Shown one piece after another: positions 8,825-16,268 of a stretch of DNA of 52,469 bases. Position numbers and translations under genes: made by a program. The notes beneath the pieces are model-generated. The model was not told where the DNA came from. It searched no databases and saw only the letters and a list, made by a program, of their open reading frames with translations. Numbering within the stretch: the first letter of the stretch is position 1; each line of letters begins with the position of its first letter. The stretch lies in NCBI GenBank assembly GCA_965662485.1, contig CBFIIL010000007.1, positions 1-52,469 on the forward strand, read 5' to 3'. Source of the DNA: UBA3537 sp965662485. Its GTDB lineage: Bacteria > Bacteroidota > Bacteroidia > Flavobacteriales > Flavobacteriaceae.

Positions 8825-9679
8825 TTACTTCAATTCTTTTAGTAGGGTATTCGCTGCAAGCTTGCCCAATTCATTTGATGCTAAAGGGCTCGAACCTGTA
8901 ATTAATTTCCTGTCTAGACAGACTGTTTTATCCATTTTAGTATTCATTAAATTAACACCTAGGCTTTTTAGTTTTTCACTCAATCCATAGGGCATTTTTC
9001 CGGGTAAATATCCAAACATTGGTGTTTTATTATCTACTGAATCAGGAAATACAGCCATGTTGTAACCTTCGTAAAGAAAATTTTGATTGTTTAGAGTAGT
9101 CGCTAAAAATGCACCTGGTCCATGGCAAAGGCTAATGGTAAATAAATTATTTTCGTGTGTCCATCTAAGTATTTTTCCAACATTTTCGTCTTCAGGAATA
9201 CCAATCATAGCTCCGTGTCCACCAGGTACAAAAACTGCTGCATATGAATCTGGTTGGCTAAAGGAGGAGTTAATAAAGTCCGAAAGTTTAAGTGGTTTGT
9301 CAAAGCCAGACTTGAGTTCGTTGTAGATTGCCTGAACATACTCATCTTTTTCTGGGAAAGCCCACATCTCGAATACTACAGGCTTTCCAGTTGGAGTAGC
9401 AATTTCAAATTCAAATCCTGCGTTTTTTAAATGAAGCATAGGTAATAAAGCTTCTACTGGGTGATTTCCTGTGGAGAAGAATTTACCGTTTTTCATTTTT
9501 AAATTCTTTTCTTCTGTGAAAATGACTAGAATTTTAGATTTTTTTCCTTGGTATTTTTGATAAGAGATATTTTCAAAATCTGTTTTGTCTGATACTCCCA
9601 TTTTTAAAGCCATTTTGGATGGACTGTATGATCCGTCTGATTCCAATTTAGGTGCTAATCCTAATAATTTTTTAAACAT
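8825..9679 (-). CDS. hchA: Hsp31/HchA-type protein deglycase, DJ-1/PfpI superfamily
   Basis: 284-residue class I glutamine-amidotransferase-like protein of the Hsp31/HchA branch, which acts as a holding chaperone and repairs glyoxal/methylglyoxal-glycated proteins and nucleotides. The catalytic triad can be read directly: the nucleophile elbow ISLCHGPGAFLA gives C185 and H186, and D213 lies in FPDSVD; E76 in HPVEA is the conserved partner glutamate. Length and spacing match E. coli Hsp31. The gene stands alone between two related inverted-repeat elements and its stop codon touches element 1, an arrangement like a mobile single-gene cassette. The specific substrate is not determined by sequence. 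Confidence 0.9.
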   Translation of the reverse strand: MFKKLLGLAPKLESDGSYSPSKMALKMGVSDKTDFENISYQKYQGKKSKILVIFTEEKNLKMKNGKFFSTGNHPVEALLPMLHLKNAGFEFEIATPTGKPVVFEMWAFPEKDEYVQAIYNELKSGFDKPLKLSDFINSSFSQPDSYAAVFVPGGHGAMIGIPEDENVGKILRWTHENNLFTISLCHGPGAFLATTLNNQNFLYEGYNMAVFPDSVDNKTPMFGYLPGKMPYGLSEKLKSLGVNLMNTKMDKTVCLDRKLITGSSPLASNELGKLAANTLLKELK

Positions 9680-9700
9680 AACTTTTTTTTAAATTACTTA

Positions 9701-9891
9701 CAACGGTTAATATAAGAATAGTAAGGGATTAAAATTAACGAAATTTTCGGACTTGTACTTAGCCAAATCTTTGATTTGGTATTTTACCTTTTTACTATTC
9801 TAAATGACAAATCAAAGATTTGGCGGACTTTCTTAATATGCACCAACTTTGGGTCTGACACTTAACCCTTATTATTTTTATACTTTGTTGG
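9701..9891. repeat. Cassette-type inverted-repeat element 2
   Basis: About 190 bp. The outer arms TATAAGAATAGTAAGGG (9711-9727) and 9866-9882 are complementary at 15 of 17 positions; the two mismatches are G-for-A changes that would leave wobble pairs in a folded strand. CAAC/GTTG lie at the outer edges. Inside is a second, perfect 17-bp inverted repeat, GCCAAATCTTTGATTTG at 9762-9778 and its complement at 9808-9824. A further reversed partial copy of the core (ACTATTCTA) sits in the centre near 9793-9801. The right arm overlaps the last codons and stop of the membrane-protein gene; the left edge lies 22 bp before the start of the HchA-type gene. Confidence 0.7.
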
Positions 9892-10528
9892 CAACTGTTT
9901 TTGTTTTTTTATTCATTTTTCTTATCCAATATGCTATTATTAATCCTCCAACAATTCCAGGAATAAACCAACCATAAAAACTTGGAAAAAATTCATTCAC
10001 TACTACAAATGCAGTTGTTGCTGAAATGTAACCGCCTAACATTTTTCCTAAATGTAATTTCAACCATCCTTTTCTTAATCGTTCAGGATTTTTGAATAAT
10101 ATTAAATCTCTCACAGAAAATATTATTCCAACAATTGCAAAAACAACAAGAATTATATTTATACTTTTTGTTAGTATAATTGGTAGTGAAATCATTGAAA
10201 TTCCAGTCGTAATCATAATAATTGATATTAATTTGTCAATTTTCAAATCAGGACTTTTTCTTTTAAAATTCAAAGCTCTATTTCCTGTTAAAACAAAATA
10301 TAGACTAAAAATTCCGACTGCGAATAAAAAGGGACTTTCATGATTGGGCAAAACAGCAACTATCATAGCTATTATTCCAGATAATATCATAGAATAGAAA
10401 AAAATCAACCCAGATTTTCTGTGAATATTTTTCCCTTTTTTGGCAATTATTGAAACGAAACCTGCAAGCAAAGCAAAACCACCAAATGCAGCGTGAATAT
10501 ATATTAATATTTGTATCGTTTTTTCCAT
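9878..10528 (-). CDS. Small multi-pass membrane protein (DUF2306-like)
   Basis: 216-residue inner-membrane protein with about six or seven hydrophobic helices. The N-terminus IYIHAAFGGFALLAGFVSII followed by the cytoplasmic loop KKGKNIHRKSGLIFFYSMI resembles DUF2306-type membrane proteins, whose conserved histidines and HRxxG loop are visible. Function is unknown. Its last codons (GTT GCC AAC AAA GTA TAA) lie within the arm of element 2. The gene is bounded upstream by the hairpin at 10627-10678. It uses many AAA, ATT and AAT codons and looks more AT-rich than the flanking housekeeping genes, by eye only. Isolated gene; possibly acquired with the repeat elements. Confidence 0.75.
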   Translation of the reverse strand: MEKTIQILIYIHAAFGGFALLAGFVSIIAKKGKNIHRKSGLIFFYSMILSGIIAMIVAVLPNHESPFLFAVGIFSLYFVLTGNRALNFKRKSPDLKIDKLISIIMITTGISMISLPIILTKSINIILVVFAIVGIIFSVRDLILFKNPERLRKGWLKLHLGKMLGGYISATTAFVVVNEFFPSFYGWFIPGIVGGLIIAYWIRKMNKKTKTVANKV

Positions 10529-10887
10529 TTTTCAGTTGTATTTAATGATTCAAAATTCAAACAATAAATTCATTCAGTTTATTTTATTTACTCAATTGTT
10601 GTTTTTCAGTTATGAGTTGTCGAATAGTTGCCAACTATGTAAATATACGCATTGCGTATATCCAACTTTTACTAAGTTTCGTATATCAATTTTAGGGGTG
10701 TTTTGCTATGTTCTTGTAAATCAATACAATAACTTATTTTTATTAAGTATATCGATTTTCAAAAAGCGAAACATATACACTTCCCTATTTGATTAGACAT
10801 AGAAAAATCTAAAAAGTCACATATTTTGGAAACTTTTTTTAATTTTTTTGGTGTTGTGGTTGGAAAAAAGGGAAAGGGAAGATGTTT
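10529..10887. other. Noncoding AT-rich gap between the membrane-protein gene and the DCC gene
   Basis: About 360 bp without a convincing gene. A 86-codon open frame at 10536-10796 begins with TTG, runs through the hairpin described separately and resembles no family. Apart from that hairpin I see only AT-rich sequence with scattered repeats of CGTATATC and a T-rich run near 10831-10853 just downstream of the DCC gene's end. The gap presumably carries the promoter of the membrane-protein gene on the minus strand, but no clear -7 box was identified. Confidence 0.6.
10627..10678. repeat. Element 3: hairpin sharing termini with elements 1 and 2
   Basis: It begins AGTTGCCAACTATGTAAATA, close to the end of element 2 read on the minus strand (AGTTGCCAACAAAGTATAAA). 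It then forms a perfect 9-bp inverted repeat, ATATACGCA (10643-10651) with TGCGTATAT (10653-10661). After a 7-base interruption the right arm resumes as TTACTAAGTT, matching AACTATGTAA of the left arm at 8 of 10 positions. It therefore looks like a short relative of elements 1 and 2, placing such elements on both sides of the membrane-protein gene. Confidence 0.5.
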
Positions 10888-11271
10888 TTAATCCAAAAAT
10901 CTAGACTTTAAATCCTCAGACGGCACCATACATTGCTCTTGATGGCCAAACCATCGGTAGCGGTTTTTGGCTACAAAACTGTAAAAACTATTTCTTAAAA
11001 ATTTTGGGAGGAGATAGCCCACCAAAAAGAGCTTGTGCCATCCTCCTAAAACTTTGCACAGTTCCAATACGGCATCACTCTTTTTGTAAAGTGTTTTTTT
11101 ATTGTAAAAAAGGAGGCTCTCTAAATTTTTAATCTCCTCTGGAGGTAGTATTTTTTTGGCATATTGCCCTTGTAGTGAAGTGAACTTTAAGACCTTTTTT
11201 TTATCGTATTTAAGGAGGTATTGTACGCTATGTTGACACAAATTACAAACACCATCAAAAAATACAACCAT
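10888..11271 (-). CDS. DUF393 / DCC-family thiol protein
   Basis: 127-residue protein of the thiol-disulfide oxidoreductase-like DCC family. The N-terminal DGVCNLC motif (D6, C9, C12) gives the family its name and sits in a thioredoxin-like beta-alpha start (MVVFFDGVCNLCQHSVQYLLK). The distal part with GYLLPKFLRNSFYSFVAKNRYRWFG is typical. Activity has not been well established for the family. The ATG is 4 bp downstream of the mutS2 stop on the same strand, so the two are probably cotranscribed. Confidence 0.88.
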   Translation of the reverse strand: MVVFFDGVCNLCQHSVQYLLKYDKKKVLKFTSLQGQYAKKILPPEEIKNLESLLFYNKKTLYKKSDAVLELCKVLGGWHKLFLVGYLLPKFLRNSFYSFVAKNRYRWFGHQEQCMVPSEDLKSRFLD

Positions 11272-11275
11272 GGCT

Positions 11276-13444
11276 TTATTTCTTTGGTTTTACAAACTCT
11301 AAACGTTCCAGGCTCACCGTTGTTGTAAACAATCCATAATTGACAATCGCTTTGCCTTTTTCAATTTTGTCTATAGTCCCAATGGCTCTACCATCGTCCA
11401 TACGGACACTTTCGCTAACTTTAAAAGTATGTTTAGGTTTTGGGGGTGCTTGGGCGGCTTTGGCTTTGGCAGATTTTTTCTCTTTTCGGATTTTGGCGAC
11501 CTTTTGTTCTACTTCTTTTAGGATGCGATTTTCCTCCTTGAGCTTGGCTCTTTTTTGTTTGTTGGAAAGCTTTTCTTTTTTGGAATTTTCGATTTGAACC
11601 AGCTTAAACAATTCCGCCATAAGTTCCCGTTTGCGTTTGTTTTGTTGGAATTTATCGCCTAAATCTTGAATTTTTTTACCCAAATAAATCAGCCGTTGGT
11701 TGCTGTCATAGAGTTCTTGATAGCTTTGCAATTTTTGTTGTGCTTTTTGGTTGGTTGTTTCCAGTTTTTCGGCTTCAAGTCCTTTTTTAACCTCATTTTG
11801 TTTTAGTGCCCGTTCTGTTTTTTCTAATTTAGAACGTTCTTTTTGGAGTTTAGCGATGGTCTTGTCAAAACGAATTTTACCGCGTTCTATTTTCTTTTTA
11901 GAACGATTGATTAAACTGTAGGGAATACCATTTTTTTGCGCCACTTCAAACGTAAATGAACTTCCAGCTTGACCAATTACCAGTTTGAAAATAGGTAAAA
12001 GTGTTTTTTCATCAAACAACATGTTCGCATTTTGAATATGAGGTAATTCGTTAGCCAACAGTTTTAAATTGCTATAGTGTGTGGTGATGATACCAAAGGC
12101 TTCTCGTTCATAAAAAACCTCCAAAAAAGTTTCAGCCAAAGCCCCGCCAAGTTCTGGATCACTTCCTGTTCCAAATTCATCAATTAGAAACAAGGTTTGT
12201 TTGGTGCATTTTTTTAGAAAATTATTCATTTGTTTGAGACGGTAACTGTAGGTACTCAAATGATTTTCAATGGATTGGTTATCGCCGATATCACTTAAAA
12301 TGGTTTCAAAAAAACACATTTTGGAACGTTCATGAACAGGGATTAATAACCCCGATTGCATCATCACTTGTAGCAATCCAACCGTTTTTAGAGTTATACT
12401 TTTTCCTCCAGCATTGGGGCCAGAAATCACAATAATTCTGCTATCGGTAGCCATTTGAATGGTTTGAGGGAAGGTTTTTTTCTTTTCTTCTTTATTGGCC
12501 ACCAAAAGCAAAGGGTGATAGGCGTCTCTTAAAAACAATTCTTGTATTTCACTGATTTGAGGTCGGATGGCGTTAATTGATTTACCATATTTGGCCTTGG
12601 AGTAAAGCACGTCCATTAGCGTCAAATAATCCTGATATTGCTCCAAAAGGGGCTTAAATCCTCTAACAAAGTTCGTCAATTCAAGAAGTATGCGTTTAAC
12701 TTCTTCGGTTTCTTCAAACTCCAAATTGTTTAAATCACGCTGGTAGCCTTGTGTAGTGTCAGGTTCTATATAGACAATACTTCCTGTTTTACTAGCCCCT
12801 AAAATACTCCCTTTTACTTTTCGGCGATACATGGCCTTGACGGCCAAAACACGCCTATTTTCCATCACAGTTTCACGAATTTCATCCAAATAATCTGCGC
12901 TGTTGTAATGGCTAAGCGCTGCATTAAAACTCGTATTTATCTTTGTTCGTACAGATTGTATGGATTTTCTTAAACTATAAAGTGTTTCTGAGGCATCATT
13001 TCGAATTTCACCATGCTTATCAATAATACTGTTGATCTGATCAGAAATTAAAGATGTTTTTTCAAGTTGTTCCGAACGTTCAAAAAGAAGGGGGTAATAT
13101 TCCTGAAATTTTTTGAAAAACTTCAAAAGTACATTGGTGGTAATGGACAGCGATGCAATTTTTCGAAATTGTTCAACCTCCAAAAAATTATTTTCAATTC
13201 TCAATAGTTTTAATTCTTCTGTGATCGCATCAAAACCATGATTTGGAATGCGGTTTTCATTTTCAAAAGATGATATAAATTCATGTGTCAAGTCCAACAT
13301 ATGAACCGCATCTTTTTGATTTTCATAAGGATTAAGCTGTTGAACTTTGGCTTTTCCAAGTTGAGTAACAGAAAATGCTGCAATATGTGCAACCACCGCA
13401 TCAAATTCTAAATCGTCTAAGGTCTTTTGAGAAATTTTTATCAT
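11276..13444 (-). CDS. mutS2: MutS2-type ATPase lacking the Smr nuclease domain
   Basis: 722-residue MutS-superfamily ATPase. The lever and core helices occupy residues 1-300. The ATPase core has Walker A GPNAGGKS at 342-349, the Walker B region LFLIDEFGTGSDPELGGAL and the following ITTHYSNLK signalling segment. A long charged coiled coil (about 500-660) leads to a small C-terminal beta module (VRMDDGRAIGTIDKIEKGKAIVNY), resembling the KOW-like linker of MutS2. The Smr endonuclease domain that normally ends MutS2 (about 780 residues in Bacillus) is absent and the protein stops at VKPKK. It may act in ribosome rescue or DNA-structure binding rather than as a nuclease. A TAAATTTG -7 box lies upstream. 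Confidence 0.9.
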   Translation of the reverse strand: MIKISQKTLDDLEFDAVVAHIAAFSVTQLGKAKVQQLNPYENQKDAVHMLDLTHEFISSFENENRIPNHGFDAITEELKLLRIENNFLEVEQFRKIASLSITTNVLLKFFKKFQEYYPLLFERSEQLEKTSLISDQINSIIDKHGEIRNDASETLYSLRKSIQSVRTKINTSFNAALSHYNSADYLDEIRETVMENRRVLAVKAMYRRKVKGSILGASKTGSIVYIEPDTTQGYQRDLNNLEFEETEEVKRILLELTNFVRGFKPLLEQYQDYLTLMDVLYSKAKYGKSINAIRPQISEIQELFLRDAYHPLLLVANKEEKKKTFPQTIQMATDSRIIVISGPNAGGKSITLKTVGLLQVMMQSGLLIPVHERSKMCFFETILSDIGDNQSIENHLSTYSYRLKQMNNFLKKCTKQTLFLIDEFGTGSDPELGGALAETFLEVFYEREAFGIITTHYSNLKLLANELPHIQNANMLFDEKTLLPIFKLVIGQAGSSFTFEVAQKNGIPYSLINRSKKKIERGKIRFDKTIAKLQKERSKLEKTERALKQNEVKKGLEAEKLETTNQKAQQKLQSYQELYDSNQRLIYLGKKIQDLGDKFQQNKRKRELMAELFKLVQIENSKKEKLSNKQKRAKLKEENRILKEVEQKVAKIRKEKKSAKAKAAQAPPKPKHTFKVSESVRMDDGRAIGTIDKIEKGKAIVNYGLFTTTVSLERLEFVKPKK

Positions 13445-13460
13445 ACTCCAAAATCGAATA

Positions 13461-13468
13461 CAAATTTA
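13461..13468 (-). promoter_or_regulatory. -7 promoter box of mutS2
   Basis: The minus strand reads TAAATTTG, an exact match to the Bacteroidota -7 consensus TAnnTTTG, 17 bp before the mutS2 ATG. No good TTG is found 19 bases upstream, so only the -7 half is supported. Confidence 0.55.
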
Positions 13469-13492
13469 GGTATTAATGTTTAGAATATCCTT

Positions 13493-13500
13493 TAAATTTG
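13493..13500 (+). promoter_or_regulatory. -7 promoter box of ung
   Basis: TAAATTTG on the plus strand, about 41 bp before the ung ATG and facing away from the mutS2 box. The two DNA-repair genes thus appear to diverge from a 97-bp intergenic region with one box each. The -33 half is not evident. Confidence 0.55.
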
Positions 13501-13541
13501 TTTTCTTAGCATTTATTTAAGACCCCAAAAGGATGTAAACT

Positions 13542-14213
13542 ATGCGCAATATACACGACAGTTGGAAACCCATTTTAACTCCAGAGTTTAAAACCCCTTA
13601 CTTTTTGGATTTAGTAGATTTTGTAAAAAAAGAATATGAAAGTAAGGCGTGCTACCCTCCAAAAGAACAAGTGTTTAATGCTTTTACTTTATGTGCTTTA
13701 TCAGATTTAAAAGTTGTAATTATTGGTCAAGACCCCTATCATGGCGTAGGCCAAGCCAACGGATTATCGTTTTCAGTCAATGATGGTATAACACACCCGC
13801 CATCATTAGTTAATATTTTCAAAGAATTACAAACGGATTTGGGAATTCCCTATCCAAAAAGTGGTGATTTGAGTTCTTGGGCTTCTCAAGGAGTTTTGCT
13901 CTTAAATGCAACCTTAACGGTTAGAGCAGCAGAGGCGGGGAGTCATCAAAAAAAGGGTTGGGAACAGTTTACAGATTATGTAATTAAAGCAATTTCTAGC
14001 GAAAATTCTGATGTTGTTTTTATGCTTTGGGGAGGCTTTGCGCGAAAAAAGGCAAAACTTATAAATACAAAGAAGCATTTGATTTTAGAAAGTGGTCATC
14101 CTTCGCCACTGAGTGCAAATCGAGGATATTGGTTTGGAAATCAGCATTTTAGTAAATGCAATACATTTTTGAAATCAAAACGTAAATCCCCCATAAATTG
14201 GCAATTAGATTGA
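13542..14213 (+). CDS. ung: Uracil-DNA glycosylase, family 1
   Basis: 223-residue enzyme that removes uracil from DNA by hydrolysing the N-glycosidic bond. The water-activating motif GQDPYHG is at residues 62-68 (catalytic D64), the uracil-binding segment is LLNATLTVRA, and the minor-groove loop HPSPLS near 190 carries the catalytic histidine. All family-1 motifs are intact and length is normal. It diverges from mutS2 and overlaps the convergent binding-protein gene by 9 bp at its 3' end. Confidence 0.97.
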   Translation: MRNIHDSWKPILTPEFKTPYFLDLVDFVKKEYESKACYPPKEQVFNAFTLCALSDLKVVIIGQDPYHGVGQANGLSFSVNDGITHPPSLVNIFKELQTDLGIPYPKSGDLSSWASQGVLLLNATLTVRAAEAGSHQKKGWEQFTDYVIKAISSENSDVVFMLWGGFARKKAKLINTKKHLILESGHPSPLSANRGYWFGNQHFSKCNTFLKSKRKSPINWQLD

Positions 14214-15059
14214 TTTGACCAATTCAGAATAGGGTAGTTTAAAATCTATGATATCCAAAGCCATCAATTGATGTTGCACTGCTTCAATTGTGTTATCATT
14301 AATATTTTTTTGCGACCATTCTGTACTATTTAACCACGCTTGTACATCTTTTTGCTTTTGTCCATAGCGTTTGGAAATAATTTGATCTATTTCTGGAATG
14401 GATTTAAAGTCTTCTGTAATTCCGTTGATGATTTCCAAAACTGAGCGCAATACATCAGAGTCGTTTTTGATAAATTCATTTCTAGCTGCAATCACAAAAC
14501 AAGGCCAGGGTGTAGGGCATTCCCCAATACGTCTAAAAGTTTTGTTATCGACAAGTGGTTTTGTGGTAAATTTTTCCCACATAAAATAATCAGCTTCGCC
14601 ATCTGTTAATGCACGTACACCACCTTCAAGATTTTTAACAATTTTAAATTTCAAATCATGTTCGGTATCCCAGCTCAATTGTTGTGCATTAATATAGGCC
14701 ATTAAATGCGATCCAGAGCCTTTTCGACTTATCGCAGCATTTTTGTTTTTCAGCTCTGAGAGTTCTAGGTATGGCGATGTTTCAGCCACATGAATACCCC
14801 AAATTAACGGCGATTGTACAAAAGTTTGCACAATTTTACTTTGGTTGCTGTCTGTAATTGCTTTTACAATACCTTCGGTAAGTACAACAGCCAAATCTAT
14901 GGTGTTGTTTTCCAAAGCCTGAACCATTTCTCCTGTTCCTCCATGGCAGTCTGTCCATCGTAAATTAATACCTCTGCTTCTAAATGCTTTGCTTTTCAAA
15001 CCTAAATACCAAGCATAGTTAAAATGTTCTGGCACACCACCAATCCTAACCTCTTTCAT
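14205..15059 (-). CDS. Cytoplasmic periplasmic-binding-fold protein (Ca3427/THI5-like)
   Basis: 284-residue type 2 periplasmic-binding-fold protein without any signal peptide or lipobox, starting MKEVRIGGVPEHFNYAWYLG. The substrate-cleft segments are EHFNYAW, CHGGTGEMVQALENNTIDLAVVLTEG and AISRKGSGSHLMAY. It resembles the Ca3427-like group, known from fungi and bacteria and related in fold to THI5 and sulfonate/nitrate-binding proteins. I chose the ATG at 15059, which shares one base with the upstream stop (TAATG), rather than the TTG two codons earlier. No permease or ATPase is nearby, so a transport role is doubtful. Coupling to a nucleoside phosphorylase hints at a nucleobase or pyrimidine ligand; that is inference. 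Confidence 0.8.
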   Translation of the reverse strand: MKEVRIGGVPEHFNYAWYLGLKSKAFRSRGINLRWTDCHGGTGEMVQALENNTIDLAVVLTEGIVKAITDSNQSKIVQTFVQSPLIWGIHVAETSPYLELSELKNKNAAISRKGSGSHLMAYINAQQLSWDTEHDLKFKIVKNLEGGVRALTDGEADYFMWEKFTTKPLVDNKTFRRIGECPTPWPCFVIAARNEFIKNDSDVLRSVLEIINGITEDFKSIPEIDQIISKRYGQKQKDVQAWLNSTEWSQKNINDNTIEAVQHQLMALDIIDFKLPYSELVKSI

Positions 15060-15928
15060 TAACAAGTTAATTTTTTTAAAGTGTATTTAATCAATTGATC
15101 CACAGTTTGTTCAGGAGTTTTACTGAATGTTCCATTAGCTCTGTTAGCTAAAATGGCATTCATAGAGCATGCTTGGTGTCCCAATAATTTTGACAACCCA
15201 TAAATCGCCGATGTTTCCATTTCAAAATTGGTAATTCTCAAGTCTTCAAAACGAAATGATTGCAATTTATCTTTAAAAACGTTGTCTTTTGGTTCCAATC
15301 GCAATATTCTACCTTGAGGGCCATAAAACCCTCCGCAAGTGGCGGTTATTCCATATTGAATATTGTTGCTTAAAAGTTGAGTTTCAAGCGATTTTGAATT
15401 TTGAACAACAACAGGTTTCCCACGTTCAGAATCCCAACCGGTGTGTTTGCAAAACGCAGTTTCAATAGCTGGATTTTGAATCTTTTTTATTTTATATGAT
15501 TGCAATAAACCATTGATGTCTATTGCATAAGAACTTAACAAAAAAGAGTCTACAGGGATATCAGGTTGAAGCGCTCCAGAAGTACCAATACGTACAATCT
15601 TTAAAGATGTCAAATCAGGTTTTATAGTTCGAGTTTCAAAGTCAATATTGACTAATGCATCCAATTCATTTAAAACAATATCAATATTATCAGAACCAAT
15701 CCCCGTAGAAATTACAGAAATTTGCTGGTTATGATACACTCCAGTGTGGGTTTTAAATTCTCGTTTTTGAATTTTAAATTCTATCGTATCAAAATAGCGC
15801 GACACATGGTCTACACGGTCAGGATCGCCAACAGTAATTATGATTGGCGCTAGGTGTTCTGGTCTCAAATTGAGATGATAAATACTTCCGTCTGGATTTA
15901 ATATTAATTCAGATGTTTTGATGCTCAT
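15059..15928 (-). CDS. Nucleoside phosphorylase (PNP/UDP family, uridine phosphorylase-like)
   Basis: 289-residue member of the PNP_UDP_1 superfamily, which cleaves nucleosides with phosphate to a base and ribose-1-phosphate. Visible elements are the phosphate-site segment ITVGDPDRV, VISTGIGSDNIDIVLNEL, KIVRIGTSGAL, and the ribose/base-site FEMETSAIYGLSKLLGH with the conserved Met-Glu pair. The start is placed at ATG 15928 (MSIKTSELILNPDGSIYHL), 10 bp after the SUI1 stop. The SUI1 terminus contains GGAGG, which would serve as its Shine-Dalgarno. The longer frame from 15961 overlaps SUI1 and is unlikely. Base specificity is not resolved. Confidence 0.88.
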   Translation of the reverse strand: MSIKTSELILNPDGSIYHLNLRPEHLAPIIITVGDPDRVDHVSRYFDTIEFKIQKREFKTHTGVYHNQQISVISTGIGSDNIDIVLNELDALVNIDFETRTIKPDLTSLKIVRIGTSGALQPDIPVDSFLLSSYAIDINGLLQSYKIKKIQNPAIETAFCKHTGWDSERGKPVVVQNSKSLETQLLSNNIQYGITATCGGFYGPQGRILRLEPKDNVFKDKLQSFRFEDLRITNFEMETSAIYGLSKLLGHQACSMNAILANRANGTFSKTPEQTVDQLIKYTLKKLTC

Positions 15929-15938
15929 ACATTTCAGT

Positions 15939-16268
15939 TTATCCTCCAACACGTTTGACATGAAATCCTAAATCTTTTAGAAATTCCATGATTTTATCTC
16001 TGTAATCCCCTTGAATGATAATGCTTTCTTTTTTGAAACTTCCTCCCACACTAAATTCTTTTTTCAATTTAGAAGTTAAAGTTTTGAAATCAGAATCCGC
16101 ACCAGTATATCCCTCAATAATGGTAATGGGTTTACCTTTGCGCTTTTCATATTTACAAACCAGTGGGGAGTCCTGCATCCATAAACCATGTTTTTTTTCG
16201 GAATTGTTTTGTACTTCGGTTTCTTTATGATCGGGGAAAAGATTTTGGAGTTGGTCTCTTAAGTCCAT
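15939..16268 (-). CDS. SUI1/eIF1-like translation factor (YciH type)
   Basis: 109-residue protein with a C-terminal SUI1 domain (residues about 40-109). Signatures are the basic loop CKYEKRKGKPITIIEGY, LTSKLKKEFSVGGSFKKESIIIQGD and a terminal LKDLGFHVKRVGG that matches the eIF1/YciH fold. Bacterial YciH-type proteins are thought to influence start-codon selection or stress translation; the function in Bacteroidota is not established. The N-terminal 35 residues look disordered. Its ATG overlaps the stop of the upstream oxygenase gene (TAATG), showing tight translational coupling in a four-gene minus-strand operon. Confidence 0.9.
   Translation of the reverse strand: MDLRDQLQNLFPDHKETEVQNNSEKKHGLWMQDSPLVCKYEKRKGKPITIIEGYTGADSDFKTLTSKLKKEFSVGGSFKKESIIIQGDYRDKIMEFLKDLGFHVKRVGG

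Noticed and set aside
8689..9891. True integron attC sites or an IS element
   Set aside because: No integrase or transposase is present and the ends do not fit the RYYYAAC/GTTRRRY pair consistently; similarity to cassettes is structural only.
10536..10796. 86-codon open frame on the plus strand in the accessory gap
   Set aside because: It starts with TTG, runs through the hairpin of element 3, has unusual composition and resembles no family; most likely chance in AT-rich DNA.
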